64,000 nt of DNA from an uncultured Erysipelotrichaceae bacterium. Lineage in GTDB: Bacteria; Bacillota_I; Bacilli_A; Erysipelotrichales; Erysipelotrichaceae. Numbering within the stretch: the first letter of the stretch is position 1; each line of letters begins with the position of its first letter. Where the stretch lies: positions 1 through 64,000 of the forward strand of contig CALBJM010000301.1 of NCBI GenBank assembly GCA_937893225.1, in the 5' to 3' direction. The position numbers and the translations under genes were made by a program. Of the stretch, positions 15,821 to 24,759 are shown one piece after another. Below the pieces are notes generated by a model, which saw only the letters and a list, made by a program, of their open reading frames with translations, was not told where the DNA came from and did not search any database.

Positions 15821-17311
15821 TTAAAAAGTAAAACTGCAAGACATTGCACCATGACCATTAACAATAACTGGTATCGTAATCTCTTTATTCTCGTTAAACT
15901 GAACCAATTTCTCTTTTGTACCATCTTCAAACACTACAGGACCGTTTAACTTAACAGACTGCTCAATTGTTAAACGATTGCCATTGATATCTGAACATTT
16001 TAAATTTACAAATGACTTAATAGGTACACCTAAATAATTATAATTGTCTTTTTCAAATGTCGCGCTTAAATTAACACCCTGTGCTGGAACAATACGATAT
16101 GCTTTATTTGATGTAGAAATAACCCACAATTTGTTTGTAAAGTCTAATGCAAAGTATGAATATAATTCACCAACATCAAACGTATTGATAACTTCCCAAT
16201 TGCCTTTAATTGCATTCCATTTTAAATATTTTATTAAGCGACCATTTCCAATAAAGAATGTATCATTATCAACTTTAATACATTGATGAACTTTATATTC
16301 ATTGAATACTGGTGTATTATTTCCATCTGCCCAACAAATAAATTCACCTAAAGCATAAGTTAGATCTTCTGGGTTACTTGAATTAACAGAAATAGCTGTA
16401 AAGTATTCTTTCCCGTTTTTATCTTTGTTAATATTTAAAGCGTTACCACCTCTATAATAATAAACATCACTATAATAATTAAAACAACTATTAAATTTAC
16501 TAGAATTGAACTCTTTATACAAATTATTCGAAATATTAAGTGATTTATTTTCTAGAGTATATTTTACAACACAATACTTATTTGTAAACCTTACAGGAAT
16601 ATAAACATCTTGATGATCTAAAAATGGAAACTCATCACGAAAACATTGTACTGTTGTTTTGTTGTCAAAACTATTATAATTTTGTAACAACTTTGTAACT
16701 GTTCCTGAAACTAAATCAAGCTGTTCTACACAATATGCGTCATAAAAAGTAGCATATTTCGAGTTATAGCGTACACCTTTTAAACAAAAATATACTTTAT
16801 TTTCATGTACACCTAAAAAATATGCAATATTGTTATTGTCTAAACCTGCAACATTAAAGTCAGGCAGATTTGCTATTAAAACAGTTGTATATTTATTGTA
16901 TAACCCACTTCCTGATTTATAACTATCTACCTTTACAACTTTGTATACTCTATAAGATTTTGCATTTAGAATATAGATACCACCTTCATCTTCATAAAAA
17001 GGAAAACAATAACCGTCACCAATATTTTCTTGCTTTAATTGATTTTCTTCAATATAATACATATATAATTGATTACTATCATCAGGGCTAATTGCAAAAT
17101 ACACATCAAAATACTTGCTAACCCATGGCAAATTCATACCAATATTTGAAGTCATATGTTGTGACAACTTGCCAAATGATCTTGAACCACTAACATTGTT
17201 TTGTCTTGTTAACCCTTTAATCTCTTGTAGAGTTGTCAAGTCATAAGCTTTTCTACCAATAAACACAGCCCAAGGTGTTACAAAAATGCCATCTTGAATA
17301 TCAAAAGACAT
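15821..17311 (-). CDS. Large beta-rich tail protein sharing the C-terminal domain of its neighbour
   Basis: 496 residues from ATG at 17311 with AGGAGA in front; an in-frame TTG at 17317 is unnecessary. Repeating blocks of four short strands with aromatic residues (NIAYFLGVHENKVYFCLKG; FFIGNGRLIKYLKW) suggest a beta-propeller-like body. The C-terminal domain matches that of the 13608-15806 protein. Probably a receptor-binding or decorating tail protein. Confidence 0.6.
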   Translation of the reverse strand: MSFDIQDGIFVTPWAVFIGRKAYDLTTLQEIKGLTRQNNVSGSRSFGKLSQHMTSNIGMNLPWVSKYFDVYFAISPDDSNQLYMYYIEENQLKQENIGDGYCFPFYEDEGGIYILNAKSYRVYKVVKVDSYKSGSGLYNKYTTVLIANLPDFNVAGLDNNNIAYFLGVHENKVYFCLKGVRYNSKYATFYDAYCVEQLDLVSGTVTKLLQNYNSFDNKTTVQCFRDEFPFLDHQDVYIPVRFTNKYCVVKYTLENKSLNISNNLYKEFNSSKFNSCFNYYSDVYYYRGGNALNINKDKNGKEYFTAISVNSSNPEDLTYALGEFICWADGNNTPVFNEYKVHQCIKVDNDTFFIGNGRLIKYLKWNAIKGNWEVINTFDVGELYSYFALDFTNKLWVISTSNKAYRIVPAQGVNLSATFEKDNYNYLGVPIKSFVNLKCSDINGNRLTIEQSVKLNGPVVFEDGTKEKLVQFNENKEITIPVIVNGHGAMSCSFTF

Positions 17312-17322
17312 ATTCAATTCTC

Positions 17323-17760
17323 CTAAAAACCAAACAAATTATATTTTATATTATATGAACCATTAGCATAAACTTCTAAAGTTGTGCTAGTATTCAATTC
17401 ATACACTTGTAAACAATTAGGCTGAACTTGTATATCAAGTTTTACATCACCACCATCAACAATCTTAATAAACAATATTGATGTGTTTGAAGTATTTGTG
17501 AACTCTACAGTTTGTTTTTCAATTCCAGTAAAATTCTCACTTTTACAAACATCAGCAACATTTAAAATTGGTGTTAAAATAGTTACTTCATCAATATAGA
17601 ATTTAGTAACAGACTTTCCACCGGCTGATATTGCTCTAATTTTATCAGCATACTTATTAAACTCAACAGTATGTTGTAACTCAACACCTTTTTCATTTAT
17701 TGCTTTAAACAAATCTTTTTTAATATTTAAAACTTGTTTAATATCGTCTTGCAAACTCAT
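17323..17760 (-). CDS. Putative tail fibre-associated protein
   Basis: 145 residues. The N-terminal 45 residues (DDIKQVLNIKKDLFKAINEKGV...FNKYADKI) follow a pattern common at the start of phage fibre or adhesin proteins: a helix with K-A-I-x-x-K-G-V and a Y-A-D-K-I-R-A-I end. The C-terminal half is a small beta domain. First gene of the 17.8-11.7 kb structural run, behind a palindromic GTTCT site. Confidence 0.5.
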   Translation of the reverse strand: MSLQDDIKQVLNIKKDLFKAINEKGVELQHTVEFNKYADKIRAISAGGKSVTKFYIDEVTILTPILNVADVCKSENFTGIEKQTVEFTNTSNTSILFIKIVDGGDVKLDIQVQPNCLQVYELNTSTTLEVYANGSYNIKYNLFGF

Positions 17761-17789
17761 GTTTTATGCATGTAAATCTTGATTTAGAA

Positions 17790-17808
17790 AAGTTCTATTC
17801 TAGAACTT
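17790..17808. promoter_or_regulatory. Palindromic GTTCT/AGAAC site
   Basis: AAGTTCTA-TTC-TAGAACTT, a perfect 8+3+8 palindrome about 30 bases upstream of the ATG at 17760. Unlike other copies, it carries the GTTCT core in both orientations, as expected for a dimeric operator or a hairpin in the leader RNA. Confidence 0.4.
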
Positions 17809-17883
17809 GTACGAACGACTGTTACCAAATCAACAATGTTTACACTAAACTCGAAATTTCACAATATAATCAAACATTTGCGA

Positions 17884-18831
17884 TTACTTTGTCAACTTTT
17901 TGATCAACTGTTCTGTTGATTCATCAGGCATAAAATTTATCACATCTTTTAGCCTTGTTACGCAAACAAAAGGACTTATTTCAGAAACTCGTTCTGTCTT
18001 CAATTTGCCAAACTCATTTTTTCCAGATTTAAAATAACTATATAAAGAGTCTAAAAAATCATCAATAAAATGCTGATTTGGTTCGATATCAAGTCTTTCC
18101 AACAACTTCCAGCAACCCATTTTCTTTATTAGATATTCTTTAAAAACATCGAAATCATTTGTTTGCTTTATGACTTGAACACCGTTTTCTGAAACAAAAT
18201 GATATAGAAATTCTTGTACAAACGCTTTACGTTCACCATCTTGCAATAAATAAAACTTCTGAAAATCTTTGATTAGCTCTTCTCTAGTGTAACGAAAATA
18301 ATCAATCAAATGTGTCAACTCATGAACTAATATTCCAATTAAAAACTTAAAGAAATCTTCCTTTTCAACTTTGTTAAGACTATTAATCTTTTTCTTTATA
18401 AAACTATTTTTATGCAAAACAGAAATTGTCGAAAACAATGTTCCTAAAAATATTGTCACGCGAAATCTATCCAACTCTTCTGTTTCCGCAACAATACAAC
18501 CTAAATCTGAATTAAAATCACCATCTTCTGTAATTTTTAAATAAATATGTTTAAGAATCCCTCTTGTTTCAGGAAATTCTTTTAATATTTGTTTTACAGA
18601 AATTTCTTGTGTTTCATTGTCAAATTTATTTATTTTTAACAACGGATAAATTTCATCAATAAAAATATCATTAGCTATTTCAGAAAACTTCTTCGAATCA
18701 AAAACTGTTTTTGTAATGTCTACTTTAAACTCATTTAAATGCTCTTTTAATAGCCTAACAATATCATCTTCTTTTAAAGATTCAGCATTTAAAATAACGT
18801 CTTTAAAATGTTTAACTAAATCAATATTCAT
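17884..18831 (-). CDS. Putative zinc metallopeptidase (HELTH motif)
   Basis: 315 residues. GILVHELTHLIDYF around residues 167-179 holds HExxH (His170, Glu171, His174), the zincin signature, followed by helices; the third zinc ligand is not obvious. No signal peptide. Otherwise not recognised. Its start overlaps the stop of the next zincin-like gene by ATGA, so they are translated together. Substrate unknown; possible roles are head or tail maturation, lysis or host protein cleavage. Confidence 0.55.
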   Translation of the reverse strand: MNIDLVKHFKDVILNAESLKEDDIVRLLKEHLNEFKVDITKTVFDSKKFSEIANDIFIDEIYPLLKINKFDNETQEISVKQILKEFPETRGILKHIYLKITEDGDFNSDLGCIVAETEELDRFRVTIFLGTLFSTISVLHKNSFIKKKINSLNKVEKEDFFKFLIGILVHELTHLIDYFRYTREELIKDFQKFYLLQDGERKAFVQEFLYHFVSENGVQVIKQTNDFDVFKEYLIKKMGCWKLLERLDIEPNQHFIDDFLDSLYSYFKSGKNEFGKLKTERVSEISPFVCVTRLKDVINFMPDESTEQLIKKLTK

Positions 18832-19721
18832 TTCACACCGTTTCTTAAAAAACGTTTAAACTCAACCTTTAATTCATCATTTGTCATTTTATTTAAGATA
18901 GCACTGACTTTTAAGACATCTCCTACATTTTTTGAATTAATTGTTTTCAACACATATTTTACGTCATTTTTTGACAATAATTCATTAATTGAAACACTAT
19001 TAAAATATTTTTTTAAAGGATCTTCAAAAATAGCAAATGTATGTTCCGGTTTGAATAGACCTATTTGTTTCATTGCAACTATGAAATTAAATTTTAAATC
19101 GTCTAAACCTAAAATCTTATCTAAATCACCATCTAAATCATATTTATTACCATTACATAAATTATGAACAATTTGCATGACATGCTGAAACTCATGGACA
19201 TAATTTGAACGATAAACAAAACTTGGTTGAAATCTAAACTTTAACGATTTTATAAAACTTTCAGTTGTATAATGATTTTGTAACCCGGTTTCGTACACAA
19301 AATTACATTCATATACTGTCACTAAAATAGCTTTTTTATTGTTTTGTGTAAACTTTTGAGTATCGCCAAAATAACCATCTTTTGCTAATCTTCTATCTAA
19401 AATGAAACGACAAAAAATAGGTAAACATTCTTTTGAAACTGTCTTTTCATAATTTTCAGTCTCAAAACACTCAAAAGCAAACATTGATCTTTTCTTTGTT
19501 AATTCATTGAATGTTTTAATTTTATTTAATTTAATGAAATTTTCTAAAGATAAAATTCCTTGTTGTACATCTTTTAAAAAGAATTCAGATGCTCTTAACC
19601 TTTCATCTACAAAAGGTTTATCAAAAATAAACTCTTCAACATTTTCACCGATTAGAAAAGTTTGTCTAAAATTATACTTTTGCAACACTGATAAAGATTC
19701 TATATCAGAACAACTAATCAT
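18828..19721 (-). CDS. Putative zinc metallopeptidase (HEFQH motif)
   Basis: 297 residues with YVHEFQHVMQIVHN at ~175-188, again HExxH (His176, Glu177, His180). Overall similarity to the downstream neighbour is limited to size, helical content and motif, but the tandem arrangement suggests a functional pair or old duplication. Start overlaps the lipoprotein gene's stop (ATGA). No secretion signal. Function unknown. Confidence 0.5.
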   Translation of the reverse strand: MISCSDIESLSVLQKYNFRQTFLIGENVEEFIFDKPFVDERLRASEFFLKDVQQGILSLENFIKLNKIKTFNELTKKRSMFAFECFETENYEKTVSKECLPIFCRFILDRRLAKDGYFGDTQKFTQNNKKAILVTVYECNFVYETGLQNHYTTESFIKSLKFRFQPSFVYRSNYVHEFQHVMQIVHNLCNGNKYDLDGDLDKILGLDDLKFNFIVAMKQIGLFKPEHTFAIFEDPLKKYFNSVSINELLSKNDVKYVLKTINSKNVGDVLKVSAILNKMTNDELKVEFKRFLRNGVK

Positions 19722-20032
19722 TTTTTCTTATCAACAACTTTTAATTCACAAATATCTTTATTATAGTAGCATACAACTTCTCTTGTAAATTCATTGTTTC
19801 TTGTTATATCTAATAAAAACTTTTTCAACTTAATAAAATTATTTTCATCAAAAGAATACAACGTATTACCTTCATTGTCTTTGGTTACAAACAAAACAAT
19901 TTCAGGTGATGCTACTTCCGCTGGAACATATACTGGCACGGTTGGTTTATCTACAACAATAGCTACTTCTTTATGCGAACAACCTGACAATAAAACTGCT
20001 AAAGCAATACCAATACAAAACTTTTTCAACAT
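19718..20032 (-). CDS. Lipoprotein, probable outer-membrane spanin (Rz1-like)
   Basis: 104 residues. The N-terminus MLKKFCIGIALAVLLSGC is a lipoprotein signal with an LSGC lipobox, so Cys18 should be lipidated and the protein anchored in the outer membrane. The body (PTVPVYVPAEV) is proline-containing as in Rz1 proteins, though longer than typical. It starts two bases after the gene for a membrane-anchored coiled-coil protein, the standard Rz/Rz1 order. Such pairs fuse inner and outer membranes at the end of lysis. Confidence 0.65.
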   Translation of the reverse strand: MLKKFCIGIALAVLLSGCSHKEVAIVVDKPTVPVYVPAEVASPEIVLFVTKDNEGNTLYSFDENNFIKLKKFLLDITRNNEFTREVVCYYNKDICELKVVDKKK

Positions 20033-20033
20033 A

Positions 20034-20435
20034 TCATCTTTCCTTTTTTGTTGAATGTGCTAAATCATCAATAATTTTCTGGAAATCAATTCTAGCTTTC
20101 TTTTCAATTTCCGATGGATTTAAATCAGATTTACATTTTCCAGCTGTCAAAAGAATTTCATTTAATTTAGCTTGATATGTATTTTCAACTACATTAAGTT
20201 TAGCATTCATCTGATTAATTTTTTCTGATGACTCTTTATAACTTTTATCAAGCTCACAAATTGTTTTCTTTTGAACGGAAATTTCAGTATTCTTTCCATC
20301 AATAATCTCATCTTTATCATTAATCACATTATGCTGTTTCCAACAAATTAAAGACAAAACAACAATAATTGTAACAAATACAATGTCTTTTTTTGATGGA
20401 ATAGGTAAACCTAATTTTGAAAAAATATCAATCAT
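20034..20435 (-). CDS. Probable inner-membrane spanin (Rz-like)
   Basis: 133 residues: a short cytoplasmic start, one transmembrane helix at ~18-33 (DIVFVTIIVVLSLICW), then a long charged coiled coil (KTICELDKSYKESSEKINQM), the topology of an i-spanin. It overlaps the nrdG stop (TAATG) and precedes the lipoprotein gene. Identification rests on topology and order rather than sequence identity. Confidence 0.65.
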   Translation of the reverse strand: MIDIFSKLGLPIPSKKDIVFVTIIVVLSLICWKQHNVINDKDEIIDGKNTEISVQKKTICELDKSYKESSEKINQMNAKLNVVENTYQAKLNEILLTAGKCKSDLNPSEIEKKARIDFQKIIDDLAHSTKKER

Positions 20436-21130
20436 TATAAACCACCGCTTCTACGTACAATAAAATGATCAAACAAACTCTCTATCTTCTTAAGAACGTC
20501 TTCTTTAAAATATGCTTTTGTTTGAATAATATCCGGAACATTTTTCGCTTCAGGAAATGTATGATACTCTTGAATAGCAAAAGTCTTTACACCCTTTTTA
20601 CTCAAATATTCAGAAAGACTAATCAACTCATCAACACTGATCACTCTTGGATCTAAAGTTGTACGTACCTCAAAATCTTTTTTTACCTTCAACAGTAAAT
20701 CCAAACATTGTTCAGTTTGAATATTTTTGGAACAATGCAATCTTTCACTATATAAATCAAAACAAGTTTTAACGTCTAAACCAACCCAATCTACAATTGA
20801 AATTACTCTTTCAAATGCTGATAAAGATACTCCCGATGTATGTAATCCAATTAGAAAACCTTTATTTTTTGCGCACAACATTGCCTCTTTTAAATCATGC
20901 TGAATTAAAGGTTCTCCACCTGAAAAAACTATTGCATCAAGTAATTTCTTTCTCGAATCCATAAACTGTTCAGCAACTGACCAATCTAAATCAGACACAT
21001 TTGATACTTCCTGCAACGATGGATTTTGACAATATGGACACCTTAAAGGACACCCCTTTGAAAAAAATACGGCTGCCAATTTGTTCGGATAGTCTATCGT
21101 CGTAAATGGCTGTATTCCACCTAAAATCAT
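20435..21130 (-). CDS. nrdG: Anaerobic ribonucleotide reductase activase (radical SAM)
   Basis: 231 residues. GCPLRCPYC (Cys27, Cys31, Cys34) is the radical-SAM 4Fe-4S motif, and FSGGEPL is the usual AdoMet-contacting GGE motif. Length and the opening GGIQPFTTIDYPNKLAAVFF fit the larger NrdG class. It forms the glycyl radical on NrdD, whose gene lies just upstream behind a terminator. Downstream genes are translationally coupled, so nrdG heads an operon with the spanins and HExxH proteins. Confidence 0.88.
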   Translation of the reverse strand: MILGGIQPFTTIDYPNKLAAVFFSKGCPLRCPYCQNPSLQEVSNVSDLDWSVAEQFMDSRKKLLDAIVFSGGEPLIQHDLKEAMLCAKNKGFLIGLHTSGVSLSAFERVISIVDWVGLDVKTCFDLYSERLHCSKNIQTEQCLDLLLKVKKDFEVRTTLDPRVISVDELISLSEYLSKKGVKTFAIQEYHTFPEAKNVPDIIQTKAYFKEDVLKKIESLFDHFIVRRSGGL

Positions 21131-21144
21131 TCTAAAAACCTTTC

Positions 21145-21181
21145 GCTAAAAAAGAAGGGCGGAAGCGTTTAACCTCCGCCC
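21145..21181 (-). terminator. Rho-independent terminator after nrdD
   Basis: On the minus strand GGGCGGA, an 11-base loop and TCCGCCC are followed by TTCTTTTTT. It lies six bases past the nrdD stop codon and ends in front of nrdG. Confidence 0.85.
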
Positions 21182-21187
21182 TATTCA

Positions 21188-24100
21188 TTAATCATTGCAA
21201 GCTTTACATTGCTCATGTTTCGGTGAAGTTAATTCTTCATCACAAATCGGACAATATTTATGTTCACCTGAAATGTACCCATGTTTAGGACAAATCGAAA
21301 ACGTTGGTGTAATCGTCAAATACGGAATATGATAATTCTCAAGAACACGCTTCACTAAAGTCTTGCATGATTCCGATGATGACATTGCTTCCCCCATGTA
21401 AAGGTGAATAACAGTATTATGGATAAACACAAACCGTTCTTTGCCACAAAGATAGTTGTGATTATTTTCTGTAGTCAAATCATAAAAGATATTGTCTTCT
21501 ACATCAACTTTACTTGTCTCTTTAACTCTAACAAAATTAAACTTTCTTGCTAATTTTGAATGTGGACGTTTTTGTTGATTTATACAAATCTTTTTAACTG
21601 TATTTAACTTTTCCACAATATCAAGTAAACTATTATGCCAAATATTAACTTTTGACAGTTTAGTACTAGGCCACCTCGGATCAATTTTAAACGTTTTAGA
21701 TACAGATAACCCTAACATAGTACAAAGCCATACAATATCATAACCCAATTGAACTGATGCTGTAATATATTCTACATCACCAACTGCATCTACATGTGAA
21801 TCACTATCAATTAAACCACTTAATAAAGCATAAGCATTCTTTTTGTTAAGTTGACACTTTACCTCATCAGGAATATCTACAGTATATGTCTTAGAACCTG
21901 CATGAAAACCATATTTTAAAAAAAAGTCTGCGCAGGATTTACTACAACAATGCAATTCCTTTAACTTTTTTGAGCTTTTATCAGTTTGTATAATATTAAC
22001 ATTACCAAATCCGTTTGATTTAATAATATTCCTAATCTTTTCCAATACCTCTTCTTTCTCATCAAAAAAACGTACCATATACCGTTCTAAATGATTCCCA
22101 CCACGATTATCTATATGTTTTGTTAAACTACCATCACCAATAAAATAACCTATTAAATATGCCTGTTCTTCCGTTAATTCACGTTCACTGTCATCAAACA
22201 AACAATCATTAGATGTTAACATTTTATCGTTCTTTTTCAACTCATCCGCTCTTTTTTCAACAACGGAACCGTCTTCTTGAAGGACAAAGAACGGGTGCCA
22301 ATCTGAAGTTGTGATATTAAAATTACCTTCCCCTTTAATGTTAATTTTATCTTTTTTAGATACATCAATTTCAACAGCGTCAATAATCTTATCCCATTCA
22401 GTTGTATTCGTTTCTTTATTAAATGAAGCTACATATAAAGGATTATCTTTATCGAAATTTTTAACAATATCTTCAATAAGGATTGTACCTTCATTAGTAA
22501 TTACAAAATTGCCAGCTTCTACACAACCGCCGCTATAGCGTCTCTGCAAACCTTCCTGCAAATTTAACGCTGTAAACGGATCATTTGTATACCCCACAGG
22601 TATCTGCGTTGAGTTTGTATAGTAAGGTGCTTCAGGTTTACCTGCTTGAATAATATCAGGATAACGTTTCTTATCTTCTTTTGCAAACCTAAAAGTAGTT
22701 CCTTCTCCTGGTGTCGCCTCCAAGTTGTATAAATTTCCAGTTTCAACTTGAAATTGTTTTAACACTTCATTAATATGATCCATTAAAGACATTGCAAACT
22801 GCTGACCATATTCATCAGTGATATCATGTTCATCGTTTGTAAAGTTACGAATCATTTCATTTACACCATTGATACCTATTGTTGAAAACAAAGTATTGTA
22901 ACCACCTAAATAACGTTTAGAATAAGGATACAAACCTTGCTCCATCCATTTATTCAATGACTTTCTTTTTTGTTCTAATGCATTTTTAGCAATACTCATC
23001 AATTCGTCTAAGCGTTTATATAAACCTATTATATCATTCTTAAACAAATATCCTAAACGTGCGCAGTTTATTGTAATAACACCGATTGAACCGGTCTGTT
23101 CACCTGAACCAAATAGACCGCCACCGCGTTTTTTAATTTCACGCAAGTCAAGTTGGAGTCGACAGCACATACTTCTAACATCACCAACTTTCAAATCTGA
23201 ATTCAAGAAATTTTGAAAATAAGGCAACCCATACTTTGCTGTCATTTCGAACAACAACTTTGTATTCTCACTTTCCCATGGAAAATCAGGTGTAATATTA
23301 TATGTTGGAATAGGGAATGTGAATAAACGCCCATGTGCATCGCCTTTAATCATGACTTCAATAAAGGCTTTATTAATCATGTCCATTTCTGGTTGAAGTT
23401 CAGAATATGTATAATCCATCTCTTCACCAGCAATTATAGGTTGTGAATCCTTCAGATCTTCTGGGCATGTCCAATCTAATGTAATGTTCGTAAAAGGCGT
23501 TTGCGTCTGCCCAGAAATAAATACACCACCATCTTTATTCATAAAAATTGCTGTGCCATCAGCTACATTTGGACACCAAACCATATCATCATAATTAATA
23601 CGTGATATCTGCTTTGGTGAAACACCATTCACACCTGTTAAACTTACATAAGTAACATATTTACCAGATTTACATTTTTTTAACTTCTTACTTACGACAT
23701 GACCTGACAAAACAGCAATATGTGCCAGCTGTTCAAAAATCAATTCGTTATCAACTTGTAACAAATGTCTTGACTCATCACCATCATGAAGTTCCCAAAC
23801 ATGTAGAAATAAATCTGCCTGACATTTATTTAATTTATAAAACTCTTTGTTAATTTCATACTTTGATTTTACTAAATTAACAATTTTTTTAGCTGAATCT
23901 CCATAGAAATTCCAAACATGCATTTTTGATCCGAAATCTTTTGAGACTTTTTCAGTTTTTGTAAAAGATAAACCTAAATTGTTAAATATCAACTCTGGAT
24001 CTATACCACTTTCTTTTAGACCTTGAAGCCTCTTTTCTGATTTTAAGTATCTAACTTTATGCACATTTTCTTTTCTAAAATCTAAATTGCCATCTGTATA

Positions 24101-24748
24101 AATCATTGCGGCTAAAGTAATTTCATCATTAGAAAAATTTGCCTTTGTATTAATATCAACTGCTTTGAATTCAGTCGGAAATTTCCAATACTTATTAGAA
24201 ACATCTGATTCAATTTCTTCAGCATGAACAATTTCTGCATCAAAAACATTTTTATTGGTTTTTGATACTAAAGTTCTATGAGTTGGCGTAACTGTTTGCT
24301 CGTAACCATACTGTGTATTAATAAACGAAATTAATGAACCTTTAAATTTCTTTCTACAAACACCGTTTACCTTGCACGTATTTAACGAACCGTTTTTCCA
24401 AGTATAAATAACGTCATACTCTGATAACTCATCAATAGATTTCCAACCGTCAATCGACAAGACTTTAGTTGTATTCGGAACACAACCCCATCTTGAAGGT
24501 ACGTTCACATTAAATACAAATTCCTGAATAGCATCATAAACCTGTTTGTACGTTAATTTGTCATTACGAACATATGGCGCAAGATATGTATCGAAGCTAC
24601 TAAAGGCCTGTGCACCTGCATTTTCATTTTGAAGACAATTTTTCACTAATATACCATTGTCTAATACAAAACCATGAAAATCGTTTTGAACAGTACCACA
24701 ATATACATCTTTTGTTTCATTAATAATTTTCTTTGATAATAGTTTCAT
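21188..24748 (-). CDS. nrdD: Anaerobic ribonucleoside-triphosphate reductase, C-terminal piece with split-intein C-part and two inteins
   Basis: 1186 residues. Residues 1-37 are an intein C-terminal part (VYCGTVQNDFHGFVLDNG, ending V-K-N). Exteins are 38-88 (CLQNENAGAQAFSSFDTY, the conserved finger-loop region), 415-741 (TQTPFTNITLDW...QRRYSG) and 1112-1186 (TVIHLYMGE...). Inteins occupy 89-414 and 742-1111. The C-terminus keeps a cysteine-rich zinc region (ICPKHGY, CPIC, CKAC) but ends there; no R-x-x-G-Y glycyl-radical motif is present. ATG has its own GAGGTAAGAG ribosome binding site, 11 bases after the first nrdD ORF. Spliced reductase: 664 residues with the N-part. Reduces NTPs to dNTPs without oxygen. 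Confidence 0.88.
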   Translation of the reverse strand: MKLLSKKIINETKDVYCGTVQNDFHGFVLDNGILVKNCLQNENAGAQAFSSFDTYLAPYVRNDKLTYKQVYDAIQEFVFNVNVPSRWGCVPNTTKVLSIDGWKSIDELSEYDVIYTWKNGSLNTCKVNGVCRKKFKGSLISFINTQYGYEQTVTPTHRTLVSKTNKNVFDAEIVHAEEIESDVSNKYWKFPTEFKAVDINTKANFSNDEITLAAMIYTDGNLDFRKENVHKVRYLKSEKRLQGLKESGIDPELIFNNLGLSFTKTEKVSKDFGSKMHVWNFYGDSAKKIVNLVKSKYEINKEFYKLNKCQADLFLHVWELHDGDESRHLLQVDNELIFEQLAHIAVLSGHVVSKKLKKCKSGKYVTYVSLTGVNGVSPKQISRINYDDMVWCPNVADGTAIFMNKDGGVFISGQTQTPFTNITLDWTCPEDLKDSQPIIAGEEMDYTYSELQPEMDMINKAFIEVMIKGDAHGRLFTFPIPTYNITPDFPWESENTKLLFEMTAKYGLPYFQNFLNSDLKVGDVRSMCCRLQLDLREIKKRGGGLFGSGEQTGSIGVITINCARLGYLFKNDIIGLYKRLDELMSIAKNALEQKRKSLNKWMEQGLYPYSKRYLGGYNTLFSTIGINGVNEMIRNFTNDEHDITDEYGQQFAMSLMDHINEVLKQFQVETGNLYNLEATPGEGTTFRFAKEDKKRYPDIIQAGKPEAPYYTNSTQIPVGYTNDPFTALNLQEGLQRRYSGGCVEAGNFVITNEGTILIEDIVKNFDKDNPLYVASFNKETNTTEWDKIIDAVEIDVSKKDKINIKGEGNFNITTSDWHPFFVLQEDGSVVEKRADELKKNDKMLTSNDCLFDDSERELTEEQAYLIGYFIGDGSLTKHIDNRGGNHLERYMVRFFDEKEEVLEKIRNIIKSNGFGNVNIIQTDKSSKKLKELHCCSKSCADFFLKYGFHAGSKTYTVDIPDEVKCQLNKKNAYALLSGLIDSDSHVDAVGDVEYITASVQLGYDIVWLCTMLGLSVSKTFKIDPRWPSTKLSKVNIWHNSLLDIVEKLNTVKKICINQQKRPHSKLARKFNFVRVKETSKVDVEDNIFYDLTTENNHNYLCGKERFVFIHNTVIHLYMGEAMSSSESCKTLVKRVLENYHIPYLTITPTFSICPKHGYISGEHKYCPICDEELTSPKHEQCKACND
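21416..22525 (-). mobile_element. Intein 3 in nrdD, LAGLIDADG type
   Basis: 370 residues from Cys742 (CVEAGNFVITNEG) to Asn1111 (FVFIHN), followed by Thr. TTSDWHPF is block B with its histidine; NHNYLCG...FVFIHN are blocks F and G. Two endonuclease motifs, YLIGYFIGDGSL and LLSGLIDSDSHV, have their acids. It lies between RRYSGG and TVIHLYMGE of the reductase. Splicing chemistry appears complete. Confidence 0.9.
23507..24484 (-). mobile_element. Intein 2 in nrdD, LAGLIDADG type ending in Gln
   Basis: 326 residues from Cys89 (CVPNTTKVLSIDG) to Gln414 (GGVFISGQ), followed by Thr. TPTHRT is block B. Motifs TLAAMIYTDGNL and LHVWELHDGD are the two endonuclease repeats. The final residue is Gln rather than Asn, and Gly rather than His precedes it, a rarer but known kind of terminus. 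Exteins join as PSRWG+TQTPFTN, matching continuous NrdD proteins. Confidence 0.85.
24638..24748 (-). mobile_element. C-terminal part of the split intein 1
   Basis: Residues 1-37 of the second nrdD ORF: a starting helix, VYCGTVQNDFHGFVLDNG (block F, histidine in place) and GILVKN (block G, Asn37), followed by Cys38. Its length is typical of the C-part of natural split inteins. It complements the N-part in the preceding ORF. Confidence 0.85.
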
Positions 24749-24759
24749 TCTCTTACCTC

